A stretch of 64,000 nt of DNA from Tethya wilhelma (GCA_964030475.1 CAXIPT010000017.1:392380-456379); one strand, 5' to 3'; shown: positions 12,344 through 27,001, counted from the stretch's first letter. Program-made: numbers and translations. Notes: generated by a model from the letters alone, not told the origin.

Positions 12344-12920
12344 GGAGCCACACCAACATGGACAAGCTACTCCAGCTCTTGAGTCCCGAGGATCAACAAG
12401 TGTTTGATTTCGACATTAGAAAGTTGGACTGGGAGAAATACATGCACGACTATGCCCTAGGCACTAAGAGACACCTCTTCAATGAAGACCCTGCCAACAT
12501 CCCCATGGCTAGAAGACAAATAAGAAGGTCAGGTGCTAGATCATTGTCTCAAGACAGGCAAAGATTTTTGCTGCATGCTCTAGCAGTATGTGTACACCCA
12601 CTGGTAGTAAAATTGCTAGGTTGAGAGCTTTAGTTTGTTAGCTATCGATTGATCATTTGAACATGAATTTTAATGTCAGTTTTCTTTTGTTTTGACACAC
12701 TTTAAATCTTTTTATCCTCTAAAACTTTCATCCTCATTTTTCTCACTAATCCAGGCTCAAGAACATGCAGTACACTGTCAACCTCATCATGTTTCTAGTG
12801 GCAACCAGACTGGTCTACTTGCGATCCAAGATTGCCCGTGAGATTTGGTCTGGCCTTTGGAAATTGTGTGTCAAAGTTGTCACAAAACTAGGCATACCGC
12901 TTCTACACTGGTCGTCATAG
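7490..12920 (+). CDS. FAR1: Fatty acyl-CoA reductase (FAR1/FAR2 family), peroxisomal
   Basis: Eleven coding exons: 7490-7714, 8297-8472, 8867-8939, 9397-9512, 9612-9834, 11265-11451, 11714-11795, 11880-11969, 12121-12193, 12343-12527 and 12755-12920. They join in frame to 531 residues, close to the roughly 515 of animal FARs. The enzyme reduces fatty acyl-CoA to fatty alcohol with NADPH, supplying ether-lipid and wax synthesis. Visible motifs are the Rossmann TGATGFMG (about residues 28-35), HVSTAF, the active-site YxxxK (YTYTK, about 219-223), CRPSIV and EPFPGW, then the C-terminal sterile domain. A hydrophobic segment near the C-terminus (NLIMFLVATRLVYL) fits the tail-anchor of peroxisomal FARs. 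Exons 4, 5 and the first 65 bp of exon 6 occur twice (copies 9360-10344 and 10345-11329). My exon list uses the first copy of exons 4-5 and the second, complete copy of exon 6. FAR1 versus FAR2 cannot be settled by eye. Confidence 0.92.
9360..10344 (+). repeat. 985-bp tandem duplication inside FAR gene, copy 1
   Basis: The segment starts in a (CT)n tract, covers FAR exons 4 and 5 and stops 65 bp into exon 6, directly after GTCCCTGTG. It is repeated at an offset of exactly 985 bp. The truncated exon 6 in this copy runs straight into (CT)n and has no splice donor. I saw no base difference between the copies in the exons. Confidence 0.93.
9858..10063. mobile_element. Short palindromic MITE-like element, family 2 (TACCGTATAG ends)
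   Basis: About 205 bp starting taccgtatag and ending ctatacggta, with imperfect inverted arms rich in ttggcaaat / atttgccaa and a central tgcattattta. Related copies are at 10843-11048 (within the duplication), 30392-30600, 46276-46453 and 58036-58229. There is no reading frame. It lies in the intron between FAR exons 5 and 6. Confidence 0.7.
10345..11329 (+). repeat. 985-bp tandem duplication inside FAR gene, copy 2
   Basis: Second copy of 9360-10344. Here exon 6 continues normally after GTCCCTGTG into GATCTGGTC and reaches a proper donor at 11452. It repeats the exon 4 and exon 5 coding sequence, including the YTYTK motif, and also the short palindromic element of copy 1. Confidence 0.93.
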
Positions 12921-13206
12921 TAACAGACTGTTGTCCCACCCCATTTAATATATGTGATGATTTTACATGTACAACTGTTTGTTTATTAAATTTTGATTAA
13001 TTGCTTTTTCTTTTTATGAATTATTGCTCTAGAGTTTTTTAATTCACAGATGAAATATTTGCTGCAATTAAAATTATTAAAGTTGTAATGACTATTTTTC
13101 ATGCCTGGAGCTAAAGGTCAATCTTGATTTGGTAAAAGTCGTCAATCTTTGATGCTCGTTCTCGTCACGTGAGAATTAGGCGGCGCGCGCGGTATCGGCC
13201 GCTCTA

Positions 13207-13220
13207 ACCGCGGGAAACTT
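13207..13220 (+). promoter_or_regulatory. E2F-like motif upstream of HORMAD
   Basis: The sequence gcgggaaa, the E2F consensus on the minus strand (TTTCCCGC), occurs about 75 bp before the HORMAD start in a short CG-rich patch (cggcgcgcgcggtatcggccg). Such sites are common in front of cell-cycle and meiotic genes; function here is inference. Confidence 0.3.
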
Positions 13221-13290
13221 GAAGAAAAACAGCTGTCCTCAGAAGCTGGCGGAAACTTTTGTCTTGGATCTTCTAAAAAAGAAATCTTCA

Positions 13291-13606
13291 ATGGCTACTA
13301 GCGTACTACACAGACCGAAGCAACAGACTGGCAGCGTAAGATGAAACAAATTATAACTTTAAGGATAATTTTGATGAAAAAGTCACATAATTTAGGGATA
13401 CTACAGCAGTCAGTGTGTGTTGAAAGTGTTGAATTTCTTTCTCTAAATGTACAGTGGTCGGCCATTTTCCCGACGGAACAAGTCACTGAGCAACAGTCTG
13501 CTCTGTTTGTGAAGAAACTACTAGCAGTTGCTGTGAGTTTGAGAATAACACTAGCTGCACGTACATGTAAAATAGTTCACAAGAAAAATGAAGTCAAAAC
13601 TCTCTC

Positions 13607-13679
<73 letters not shown>

Positions 13680-13891
13680 TATCAAACATCACCTACCTTC
13701 GTACCATCTTTCCAGAGCATGCATTTGGAGATAGATGTCTTGAAGGTAAAAATAACTCTGAGCACTTGCAAACTAGAGCAGTTTATATGGAACAATATCC
13801 ATGGCAGCTGCTAGCATAGATAATATAGTACCCAAAAAGCGAATGGCTATCAACTTTTTTCGTAATTGTTTTCACTTTGAGTAAACTTTGT

Positions 13892-13939
<48 letters not shown>

Positions 13940-14209
13940 CTCAGTCTTAAGATCCTCAGAGATGACAGTGCTTGTCCTGGAGCCTGTCAGGTCATAAAAT
14001 GGTGAGCAGTATTTCATGATTTGTATCTTTGGTTGCTAATTGTGTTAGCTAGGCTCTTTGATGGCTGGTTGATTTGAACACACTCTGTTTTTTTTATCGC
14101 ATTACTATCCAGGGTCAAAGGTTGTTTTGATGCGCTCGACAAGAAATACGTGAGTAGATATGTCGAAATAAAGTGTGTTGCTAGAATCTAAGATCTATAT
14201 ATTTCTCGT

Positions 14210-14240
<31 letters not shown>

Positions 14241-15012
14241 AAGAACGATCATACTTGGGGTGAGTCTACAATAGTAATATTGTCCTCATGCTCAAACGAT
14301 TGTTTCGATAATTCTTTATTTTCTATAAATAGATCTACATGAATGATAGTCGTCCACAGAATGTACTGGAGACGTACACATTCAAGGTAGGCCAACACTT
14401 CCATGGACACACACCTCTTGAAGATATTTATATTATATGGTGTTATTGCTTTTGTTTCATTAGTTTGACTATACCAAGGAAGGAATCTCCATTTATCGGT
14501 AAGAAATGAAGATTTGTTCTCTCTTTTTTTCTCTCTCTTTCTCTCACATACGTACATGCCCACACACACACACCCCCTCACACACTCACACTCACATACT
14601 CACACCCTCACACCCTCAGCAACGGTGACAAGGTGAGCAGTGCCTACAGCGAGGCAGACACCAAGAAGGCTACCATCAAATTGCTGCGGTGAGCAGTGCA
14701 GTGCAACCATTTACAGATACAAAGTTACAAATCACTCATGACCTCAGTCTTAAGATCCTCAGAGATGACAGTGCTTGTCCTGGAGCCTGTCAGGTCATAA
14801 AATGGTGAGCAGTATTTCATGATTTGTATCTTTGGTTGCTAATTGTGTTAGCTAGGCTCTTTGATGGCTGGTTGATTTGAACACACTCTGTTTTTTTTAT
14901 CGCATTACTATCCAGGGTCAAAGGTTGTTTTGATGCGCTCGACAAGAAATACGTGAGTAGATATGTCGAAATAAAGTGTGTTGCTAGAATCTAAGATCTA
15001 TATATTTCTCGT

Positions 15013-15043
<31 letters not shown>

Positions 15044-15678
15044 AAGAACGATCATACTTGGGGTGAGTCTACAATAGTAATATTGTCCTCATGCTCAAAC
15101 GATTGTTTCGATAATTCTTTATTTTCTATAAATAGATCTACATGAATGATAGTCGTCCACAGAATGTACTGGAGACGTACACATTCAAGGTAGGCCAACA
15201 CTTCCATGGACACACACCTCTTGAAGATATTTATATTATATGGTGTTATTGCTTTTGTTTCATTAGTTTGACTATACCAAGGAAGGAATCTCCATTTATC
15301 GGTAAGAAATGAAGATTTGTTCTCTCTTTTTTTCTCTCTCTTTCTCTCACATACGTACATGCCCACACACACACACCCCCTCACACACTCACACTCACAT
15401 ACTCACACCCTCACACCCTCAGCAACGGTGACAAGGTGAGCAGTGCCTACAGCGAGGCAGACACCAAGAAGGCTACCATCAAATTGCTGCGGTGAGCAGT
15501 GCAGTGCAACCATTTACAGATACAAAGTTACAAATCACTCATTCTTGCGTATGAAAATTTCCCTGCTATGAAGTATTATTGTACTTTTCCATAGGACTAT
15601 TGTAATCCTGACTCAGACCCTTAAACCCCTTCCTGATGATGTCATGATGACAATGAAGCTGCTTTATTACGACGAAGG

Positions 15679-15739
<61 letters not shown>

Positions 15740-18700
15740 AATTGACCCCATGTTCCTAATATTCAGTGACCCCTGAGGACTATGAACCCCCTGGATTCTG
15801 TACCTCGGACTGCGATGAGTTTCTCTTCAAAGAGGAGCCAGTCAACATAAGAGTTGGAGATGTCAACACTGTGAGTCAACTAGAAATAATGATGTAGCTG
15901 AATAGATCCAGAAGTTTTTATTTTTTAACTGATTCAATAACCTTATTGACATCTATACAACATCTCATTTTGTTTGCATTTTTACCACACATACTCACAC
16001 ACTCTCTCTCTCTCTCTTGTATGCTGTGTATGTGATGCTCAACTACGCTGACAGCCATTTCACATGTAAGTCAAGCTGGTATGGAAGTTTTTTATAGAAA
16101 AAATTTTCCTCTCTCCCTTCTCTCACAGGGTTAAGCTTCGTGTTAAGACAGGCAGTGCTCAGTTTGCTCCAGTGGAAGATGCTGATGTCAGCACTTCTAA
16201 TCCCGTCAAAAAACAGTCTGCCAAAGATAAGTCACATGAGACGACAGAAAAGTCACATGACATGAAAGTGAAGTCACGTGAGCCGGTAAACAAGTCATGT
16301 GACTCCCTTAAGGTTGCTACAACAGTGAGTGACGATCTAGAGGAAGAGATGGAGACAGGAAGTGGGTGTGGTCCAATTACAGAGGATAAAACCAGTAAGA
16401 GAGATTTGTTTATTTGTGAAGACATTTCATACAAAATTTTAATCTTAAAGTTCTCATGAAACATACACAATGTTAAAATGACGCTAATGGTATTAATTAT
16501 TATAATTTTCATGGGAAGAGCTTTCCTAATAATTATTTATCTGCAATTAGTCGCAACAATTTTTGTGCCGTAAAAAGTTGTATAATATACTGCGTAATGA
16601 TGTTGTCTTATATTCCCTCAGGTGTTGCTTGTGCAAATGGTATTGCAATGGAACCAACTGAAACATCGGGGGAGACCCCGCCCCTTTCTTCTGTAACCAT
16701 GGCAACTGATGGAGCTGACGAAAATAAAGTGCGATGCCCGTGTGGGGTGAATGAGGTAATCTTAATGATAATTTATTCCACTCTGTGATACTATTAATTT
16801 TTTAGAGTTACATGTAAACCGTTTACAGGAAGCTCAAAATTTAATAAGAAAGCTAGCTGATAACCACCATCGTTAACTGCATACTTTGATAAACCCACAA
16901 GCATTTTGAGCAACCTCTCTCGATATAAATAATGCGTGATTGGCTAGTAGAAATGATCGTACATAGTGTCACAGCAAAAGTATCTACTAGACTTTTTTTG
17001 GAAGGCTGTCCAAGAGCACAGCCTGCAATTTAATAAAATTAATACTCAAGCATTTGTAGTTATAACTCAACATATGTACATAGTACACATGCCTAGTTAT
17101 AACTCAAACATGCGCATGTACTTATAACTTTCAACATGCACATTTAAAACTTCAACAGAGTATACCGACAATTTTTCGGTAAAATTTACGATGTACCCAG
17201 ATTTTGGGTACAAACTGGCACATGTGCAGTCAATATTAATAGATACCAGGCCCTCTTTTGGGCCTGGGGACGAGGCTAAGTAGTAAGTAACTTTCAAACA
17301 TTGTCATGCCCAGTTATATACAACTGAAGCAAACTAACTGTTAATGATATTCATGCAGTATACATTTATTGCATACTTTGAGAACCCCACAAGTGTTTTA
17401 TGCAACCTCTTCTGATATAAAGGAAGTAAGCGTCTACTTTCTCAAGTAATGTCTGGACCACTTCAAGATAATATATTCCATTAGATTGGTTGTTTTTTGG
17501 AAGGCTGACCTATACCAGCGAAGCCTGCTAACACAAATACTATCAACACATCAAAAATAGTTATAAAATTTTTTGTTGTCATTTACCATAATAAGCACAA
17601 AATATTTGTGGCAATAAAATTTGGTGAATAGTCAAAAATTTCGTGATTGGCTGATTTTATTTTGGTGGTAGCGTATGCAGCAATATGTGAATTCCATATG
17701 CGCTACGCAAAAATGACTATGTGGTGGATTTAATATTGTCAATCCTTACCAAACCCTTCAATCGGCCAATATTAAAATCCACCAGATTTTTGTGCTATAT
17801 GGTATATTTCGTGGTTCAAGTGTGAAAAAATAGATACCATGAAATAGAAAAACAAGAAACACTATATGTGCTCACTGCTTGTGCTCCATGCTGCAGGATG
17901 ATGGTCTGATGGTGCTGTGTGGAGGGTGCAAGGTGTGGCAACATGCCGTGTGCTTTGGTCTCCTCAGTGAGGAGGCAGTGCCTGAGCTCCACATCTGTGA
18001 GCAGTGTGGGGCCTCTCAGAGCCAACAGCAGCAGCTCCACCAAGGCAAGGAGAAGGATGAGAGGGTCATGATGGCAGTGGCTGGAGGACAGTCGCAGCAG
18101 AATGAAGGATACAAGTGCACCGATCCTTTCTTGCAGTTTCTCAGCGATATAGCTTTACAGGTTAGTTGATTCTCTCACCTGCACCTGTTTGTATCCCAGG
18201 CTAGGAAGGTCATATAACGATGGGACTTGCCCCATGGCAATCGGCTCAAAGAGATCTTTAAAATGGTGTATTTCATTTGGAAAGTTTGAAAATGGTCATT
18301 TTTGAGAAAAAATCGCACTCGACCATGGGCTATATATAGTTCATGGTTTTGAAGGATTTTGACAAAATACAAACATAGGATTAAACTAGATCATTTGAAA
18401 GATCTCTTTGAGCTGATCGCAATGGTGCATGTCCTACTTTTGTACGACCTTCCTAGGCTGAGATATTCTCGATAATCTGCCAGGAATTTATTTGGGAAAA
18501 TCCTTTTACCTGTATACATCTAGGCGAATCAAAAGAACTACCAATATCTCAGCCTAGGAAGGTCGTATAACGATGGGACTTGCGCCATTGCAATCGACTC
18601 AAAGAGATCTAGTTCATGGTTTTGAAGGATTTTGACAAAATACAAGTATAGGATTAAACTAAATCATTTGAAAGATCTCTTTGAGCTGATCGCAATGGTG

Positions 18701-19916
18701 CAAGTCCTACTTTTGTACGACCTTCCTAGGCTGAGATATTCTTGACGATCTACCAAGATTTTATTTGAGAAAAACGTACATCTAGTAATTATAAAAACCC
18801 TTAGCCTAGGAAGCTCATATAACGATGGCCATATAACATGTGTATGTGTGTGACATACTGTATATCTATCTCCTATATACTTCTTTCACAAGTTGACTCT
18901 GTGGCGCAACGGTAGCGCGTCTGACTCCAGATCAGAAGGTTGCGTGTTCGAATCACGTCAGGGTCATTATTTTTTCTTCTTACTATCTTGAGTATACAAA
19001 ATCCACACAAATTGTTTTACATAAATAATACACACACATGCTTTACATATAAAAGTAGATAACTTAAAACAATAATTATTATTCTAATCCAGCAATATGA
19101 CTGTGTTGAAATAACTATTTTTGTTTCACCCCCCTCTCACTATCCCCCCCTCTCTCTCTCTCCTCCAGTCTACCTGTCTGTGGCGTCGTGCCCTGCTAGC
19201 CTGCAGTGAGACCAACAGGATGACCCCTCCTAAGCTGGCCAAGAAACTGGGAGTTGAGGTGACGGTGGCTCAGGGTCTCGTGAACCGACTGGAGAGAGAG
19301 GGGTTTCTGAGACAGCCAGCCAAAGGAAAGAGGTATAGTGAACTAGCTCAGGCATGTCATTATAGTTGTTTCTAAAGTTTCACAAAGTTTTCTGCTTGAA
19401 AATCCCTGGGAAAAAATCCTGAGATCTAGCTGGGATATGCATGCATACAAAATTTAAAATAGAGCTGATTGCAATGGTTCAAATCCCACTCTATGTTTCA
19501 TCGCAATACAATGTTTACCCTTCAAGGTGTTAATTTTCTAACCTAAGATTAATGCCTGACTGAGCATGCTCAGTAAGATATTGGTCACATGACTCTTCCT
19601 AACCTCTCTCGTATGTAGGTTGGGTAAGATCGTGGTCAAAGATAAGATCAAAAATGAGGGAATGAAAAAGTATTTCGAAAAGTCCAGAAAGCAGCCAACA
19701 CAGGAAACCACACCCACTAAATTAGGGGTGGAAGTCAGTCAAATAACAGAAGGTGCATCTGGTCTTAGTATTGCCGAGGCGACATCATCATTACACCATC
19801 AGAAAAAGAAGTCTGTTATCCCTCTATATGTCAGTGAGGAACAACACCATCAGGTTCGAAGGTCACCCAGGATCGCAAAACGAGCTAGATCGCTAGTCGA
19901 TGATGTAAGTTATTGA

Positions 19917-19978
<62 letters not shown>

Positions 19979-20111
19979 ACAGTCGGTAGAGTTTGAGCTA
20001 AGCTGTAGCCAGGATGTAGACGGTGACAGCCTAGTCTCTGAGAGCTGTACCATGCCTCAGAAGAAGAGACCTAGGAAGGCAAGTATTGCTGCCCGAGCTA
20101 TCTTAGTCTGA
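13291..20111 (+). CDS. HORMAD1: HORMA-domain meiotic chromosome-axis protein with PHD finger and winged helix
   Basis: Eighteen exons join in frame to 636 residues: 13291-13335, 13455-13532, 13679-13745, 13938-14001, 14113-14149, 14239-14259, 14333-14386, 14464-14498, 14620-14688, 15595-15677, 15767-15870, 16055-16065, 16129-16394, 16622-16755, 17897-18160, 19169-19332, 19619-19904 and 19983-20111. Residues 1-225 are a HORMA domain close to animal HORMAD1/2 (KLLAVAVS, YLRTIFPEHAFGDR, VTPEDYEPPGF). HORMADs sit on meiotic chromosome axes and promote double-strand breaks and homologue pairing. A linker rich in KSH/KSRE repeats follows. Residues about 345-390 form a C4HC3 PHD finger (C-x1-C-x11-C-x2-C-x4-H-x2-C-x14-C-x2-C), then a helix-rich winged-helix-like segment (about 445-498, KLAKKLGVEVTVAQGLVNRL). 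Vertebrate HORMAD1/2 lack this part; yeast Hop1 has it. The basic C-terminus (KKRPRKASIAARAI) could hold a closure motif. An 803-bp tandem duplication covers exons 4-9. Confidence 0.9.
13937..14739 (+). repeat. 803-bp tandem duplication inside HORMAD gene, copy 1
   Basis: Contains HORMAD exons 4-9 with their introns, starting right at the acceptor of exon 4. The preceding (CA)n tract supplies the AG acceptor. Repeated at an offset of 803 bp, with the downstream flank changing after aatcactcat. Confidence 0.93.
14740..15542 (+). repeat. 803-bp tandem duplication inside HORMAD gene, copy 2
   Basis: Repeats exons 4-9 at 14741-14804, 14916-14952, 15042-15062, 15136-15189, 15267-15301 and 15423-15491. 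The copied exon 4 is preceded by cactcatg instead of an AG acceptor, so it could not be spliced in as it stands. The six exons total 280 bp, not a multiple of three, so using both copies would shift the frame. Confidence 0.93.
17244..17278. repeat. Small stem-loop repeat (CAGGCCC-TTTT-GGGCCTG)
   Basis: ccaggccctcttttgggcctgg followed by gacgaggcta. A related element is at 5214-5255 (agcctcgttcccaggccc...), and a looser one flanks 63050-63190 (agcctcgttccc ... gcagaaggtctgg). Confidence 0.65.
18185..18830. repeat. Palindromic satellite/MITE, family 1, in HORMAD intron
   Basis: Repeated blocks of about 75 bp containing cctaggaaggtcgta and agagatctttaaaatgg, and their inverse complement ccatttgaaagatctcttt...tacgaccttcctagg. 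Each unit is a long hairpin around a centre reading ccatgggctatagttcatgg. Two units plus a partial third are visible, separated by a conserved spacer (cagcaattt-type, atttatttgggaaaatcct). Confidence 0.75.
18895..18966 (+). tRNA. trnW-CCA: tRNA-Trp (anticodon CCA)
   Basis: A 72-base cloverleaf. The acceptor stem GACTCTG pairs with CAGGGTC (one T-G pair), the D arm contains GGCGCAACGGTAGCGC, and the anticodon stem TCTGA/TCAGA encloses the loop CTCCAGA with anticodon CCA at 18927-18929. The T arm is GTGTTCGAATCAC. The sequence also supplies the internal A and B boxes (TGGCGCAACGG and GTTCGAATC). It is followed by ttattttttctt, a likely polymerase III stop. There is no intron. It lies inside the HORMAD intron between exons 15 and 16 on the same strand. 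Confidence 0.95.
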
Positions 20112-20675
20112 AGACTATAAGTACTTTACAGCAGCATAGCTATTTATGAAGGTATTATCCCAAACACTTTCATTGCATATAATTATCCATTGTAAAACTG
20201 GTTCAGTTTATCAGTTAACTTTCTTACTCTAAACTTTATTTTTATCCACTGCTTGACATAATATTGTGTCATAATATAATGTTGTCACATGTATAGGATA
20301 GTCAATGTATGTATGTACACTGCTTTCTTTCTGTCTAGTGATATAACTACTTATCATCATCAGTCTGTGTTCAAAAAGTTATACAAAGTTTTTGTTACAT
20401 ATTTATTTTAATATAATGCAAGTGTATAATATTATTTATGACAAAGTTCAAACAACTTATTTGTTATACCTTAAAATTAAAAACTAAAAAAAAAAATCGT
20501 TATAGTACTTCTATATATACACAATTTACAATTTAATTGACTGATTTAAAAATGTTACTATTTCAGGCCATACAAAACACACAACCATTTGCAAACTTAG
20601 TCCAATTAAGTCTTCGACTTTTCTCTCTAATTAAACAGAGCACTCATGAAATCATTGTTCAACATCTAAGCTATA
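20112..20675. other. Tail-to-tail intergenic region, HORMAD and tetraspanin A
   Basis: AT-rich, no exon seen on either strand. It holds the 3' untranslated regions of the two converging genes. Confidence 0.5.
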
Positions 20676-23170
<2,495 letters not shown>

Positions 23171-23760
23171 TGTGAATGCACAGCTCCTGGCAACTAGCTC
23201 TGCTGCAAAGCTGTGATTCAACACACACTACAGCTCCCACTCTTTCTCTTTGATACTTTCTTCACACAAAATATTTTGCTGTCTTTCTTCTGCAGGATTC
23301 TTGCAAAACTTACAGGTATAAGTATGGTCTTTACAGTGTAGTAGGGTACTCCTATATATACACAGCAAATATTTTCTTCTTTATTTCCACAATGATACTA
23401 TTCTCCCACTGCTAGGCTCCCCAGCTGATGGTGTGTGTGGTAGCAGACACCGTCACGAGAGAGAGAGCAGCGAGAGCACTCGGTGTTGCGACAGGGTGGC
23501 ACGGCTGGAATGCTGTTCGTTGATTCTGTGCCTTTCTCGTGCTTGAACGCCACGGTGTGGTATTCTCATATTGTTTTATGCCGTTCCGTGAAGAGATGCC
23601 TCCAAGAATACTGACAAGTGTCTACACAGTAGTGTTGATTACCGTGTTTGTTTTCACCTACAGGTACACGTGGTTTCAGTATACTACTAATTTCCTGACT
23701 CAATCGACCTTCCGTATATCATTACACGTGTACGTGGTACGTGTGGACTCCGGAGCAGAT

Positions 23761-24606
23761 ATGCTGTTTTCACAGTTGCTATTGGGTGCTAGATCCACTC
23801 CTGGTCGCCAGTGGATCGGCAAGCACAGAAAGGTGGTGAAAATGACGGCCACGAGACGAAATAGTGAGAAGGAGAGGCTCGCCATGCAAGACAGAGTGAG
23901 TGGGCGCTGTAGCTAATGAACAGCTTCAGTAATACAAACAGCTGGTATGTATAATGATAAAGAGAAACTCAGAGTCACGTTTGATCATCTACTCATAACA
24001 TTTTTACAAAAAAAGGTGTAAGATCGGAGCATATAATTTTTGTTTGGTAAGGGGTCGTCAAGCAGGATCACAACCTTTGTTGGTAAATGGTCGTCAAAGT
24101 TCTCAACTTGAGGCCATGGATGAAAGATGTCAGTTTCCTATTATATTTCCATACATATTGTCACACAAAGTGATGCAGCGGTAACTTGCCATATAGTGGG
24201 AAAGTTTCACAGTGTCAAACTTTCATGGATGTCTCTAGTCAAACATTTTTTGCAGTTTAACTTTCGTGGATGAGCTCTATGAGCCCATGCGTATAATACA
24301 TTACGGAAAATTTCGTGGATAATAAAACTTACTGGATGGATCATGATCCGCAAAAACCATGAAAGTTAAGCCCCATAAAACTTTCCCTCTATACGGTATT
24401 ACAGTGCCTTTACTGACACCCGCCCCTCTGCTCAGGTTCTGGAGATGTTATCAACTCCTTATCTCACAAGAGAGGAAGAGGCGTGTCATGCAAAGGAGAG
24501 AAGGTCAAAGTACGTTCCAAAGTGGAGGAGAGAGATGCACCAGAGATGGATGAAGAAACAAAACACAGCTTTTCAAGAGATCATACAATCAGTTCCGACT
24601 GTCTAA
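23761..24606 (+). CDS. MRPL57: Mitochondrial ribosomal protein mL63 (MRP63/MRPL57)
   Basis: Two exons, 23761-23895 and 24436-24606, joined in phase 0 to 101 residues; human MRPL57 is 102. This is a small animal-type protein of the large mitochondrial ribosomal subunit. The N-terminus GRQWIGKHRK is the family's hallmark. The C-terminal part (STPYLTREEEACHAKERR) matches the MPYMTREQE region of the human protein. The hydrophobic, Arg-containing first residues fit a mitochondrial presequence. The ATG at 23761 is chosen because it places the hallmark at the family's usual distance from the start. The 540-bp intron contains a palindromic element (24187-24400). The gene lies between tetraspanin A and POLR2L. 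Confidence 0.9.
24187..24400. mobile_element. MITE-like element, family 3 (GGGAAAGTTT ends)
   Basis: Starts atatagtgggaaagtttcac and ends aaaactttccctctatacgg, with inner inverted blocks such as aactttcgtggatgag. A related copy is at 51416-51617, and a terminal fragment (cgaaacttttccgctatacg) lies at 32863-32884. No reading frame. Confidence 0.7.
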
Positions 24607-25036
24607 CATCACGTGTTTGTCGGAAATTTCCCATGCACCGTTTGTCTGTATGTATCACAGTATGTAGCACCTATGTAGTTGATTCACTGTTTGTGTTTGC
24701 TTTGTGTGTATGAGCAAGTTTATGCCATTGATATTACAAGTTTGTTTGTAATCATGCATTGTAGTATGAGGTTGTCACAAATACATAGCACTTTTTTGAC
24801 AAAACAATGACAAACAGTCATAAATACATGAGTACAACCAGGAGTACATAAGTATCAACAACTTAGAGGAAAAGGAATGTGATACGGAAATTTAAGTGAT
24901 TAACACAGGAGGAAGGAAATGAGTACACTTCTCAAAAAACAATGTATAATGGAACCCGTCATACAAGTGATGAGAGTGGATGGTCTGGAAAAGAATCAGA
25001 TCTAGGATTTGGTTTCTTGAGTTTGAGGAAACGTGA

Positions 25037-25726
<690 letters not shown>

Positions 25727-26948
25727 ATGGCTGCCTACAACGTTTGCCTACAAATCTCCTTCATATTGGTACAACTGTTCTTCATTGTAAGTTGAAACAA
25801 TAGTTTATTTTATTATACTGTCAACAAATGCAATAGACTTGACCTTGCAACACAAGAAGCACTCAGTGCTAAAGAGTAAAAGTACATGAAACATTTCTAA
25901 GAGTATAGGTATCATGGCTTGTATGTGTGTGGGGGTAGAGGAGTAAAGTATTGATAGTGAGTGTTTGTTTGGTATTTGAAAACCTTCAACTATTGTAGCT
26001 AAACTGTAGTCATTCGTTGCTTCATTAATCCACCGATATTTTCACAAGGATATAGATTTGTACATTCAGTCAATCTTCCATTCAAGCAAATCGCCGTAGA
26101 ACCACCTGGGTAAATTTGACCATAGATATTCAGCTGCTAAAATAACCTCTGAAATTCCATTGTACATTATCATAGTGAGAAAGTGTCACAGAGTAAAACG
26201 CTTGCAAATTTGGCAGATGCAAACAGTCTGCGAAATTCTCAGAAACAAAAAGACATACCAACGTTTTACTTCTGTTTCAAAAAAGTTAGCATTTAACATC
26301 CGTCTGTACCAGAGAATAACCAGTACTGCTGTTGTTGCCTAGATTGTAGATGAGCTGTGAGTTTCTCAGATTTCAGGTAGTGTTAATGTGACAATGGAAG
26401 TTATTAGATTAAGTGTTGAATGTCACAACTACCATTTTCCTTGTAACAGAACACTTTTGTCAAGATCTAGGAAACTTTAGGCATCTCAAATGTATGTGTG
26501 TATGTACATGTGGAGGTATGGCTGTTGTAGTGATTGCTAGGCTGCCTTAAATACCCCATATCAAGTGGTATTTCCTTCCTGTGCTAAATTAAAACTTATA
26601 AATAATAATTGTTTATGAATCAGAAAACATGAAATGCTATAGCTAATGTTATTGCTTAGTTGCCATTTTCTAAGCCAAAGTCCCTCTGTGTGTGTTTGTG
26701 TCTATGATACATATCTCAAGGAGGAAACCTAGTATTAGTTTCACTGTACCCCAGTGTGCCATGGTTTGGTGCACTATTTGGTCATCTGTTGGCATTCATT
26801 CACAGACAATGGATCAGAGGTAGCTGACTGCTGATGTAGTCATCGCCACTCTTCTTCATTGTTTGTTATGTTTCTTGTGCTAGTTTCTATGTCTGTACAG
26901 GTTGTAACTTTCTTCCTCAGTAGTAGGGGATTGTGAGACAGGATAGGG

Positions 26949-27001
<53 letters not shown>

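Noticed and set aside
14249..14581. 110-codon minus-strand frame, present again at 15052-15384
   Set aside because: Antisense to HORMAD exons 7-8 and the intron repeats; duplicated only because the region is duplicated.
16159..16512. 117-codon minus-strand frame opposite HORMAD exon 13
   Set aside because: Shadow of the low-complexity HORMAD linker on the other strand.
23403..23523. Plus-strand frame with VCVVADTVTRERAARALGVA upstream of MRPL57
   Set aside because: It is open for about 35 codons after an AG, but no partner exon, start or family match was found; left as unexplained upstream sequence.
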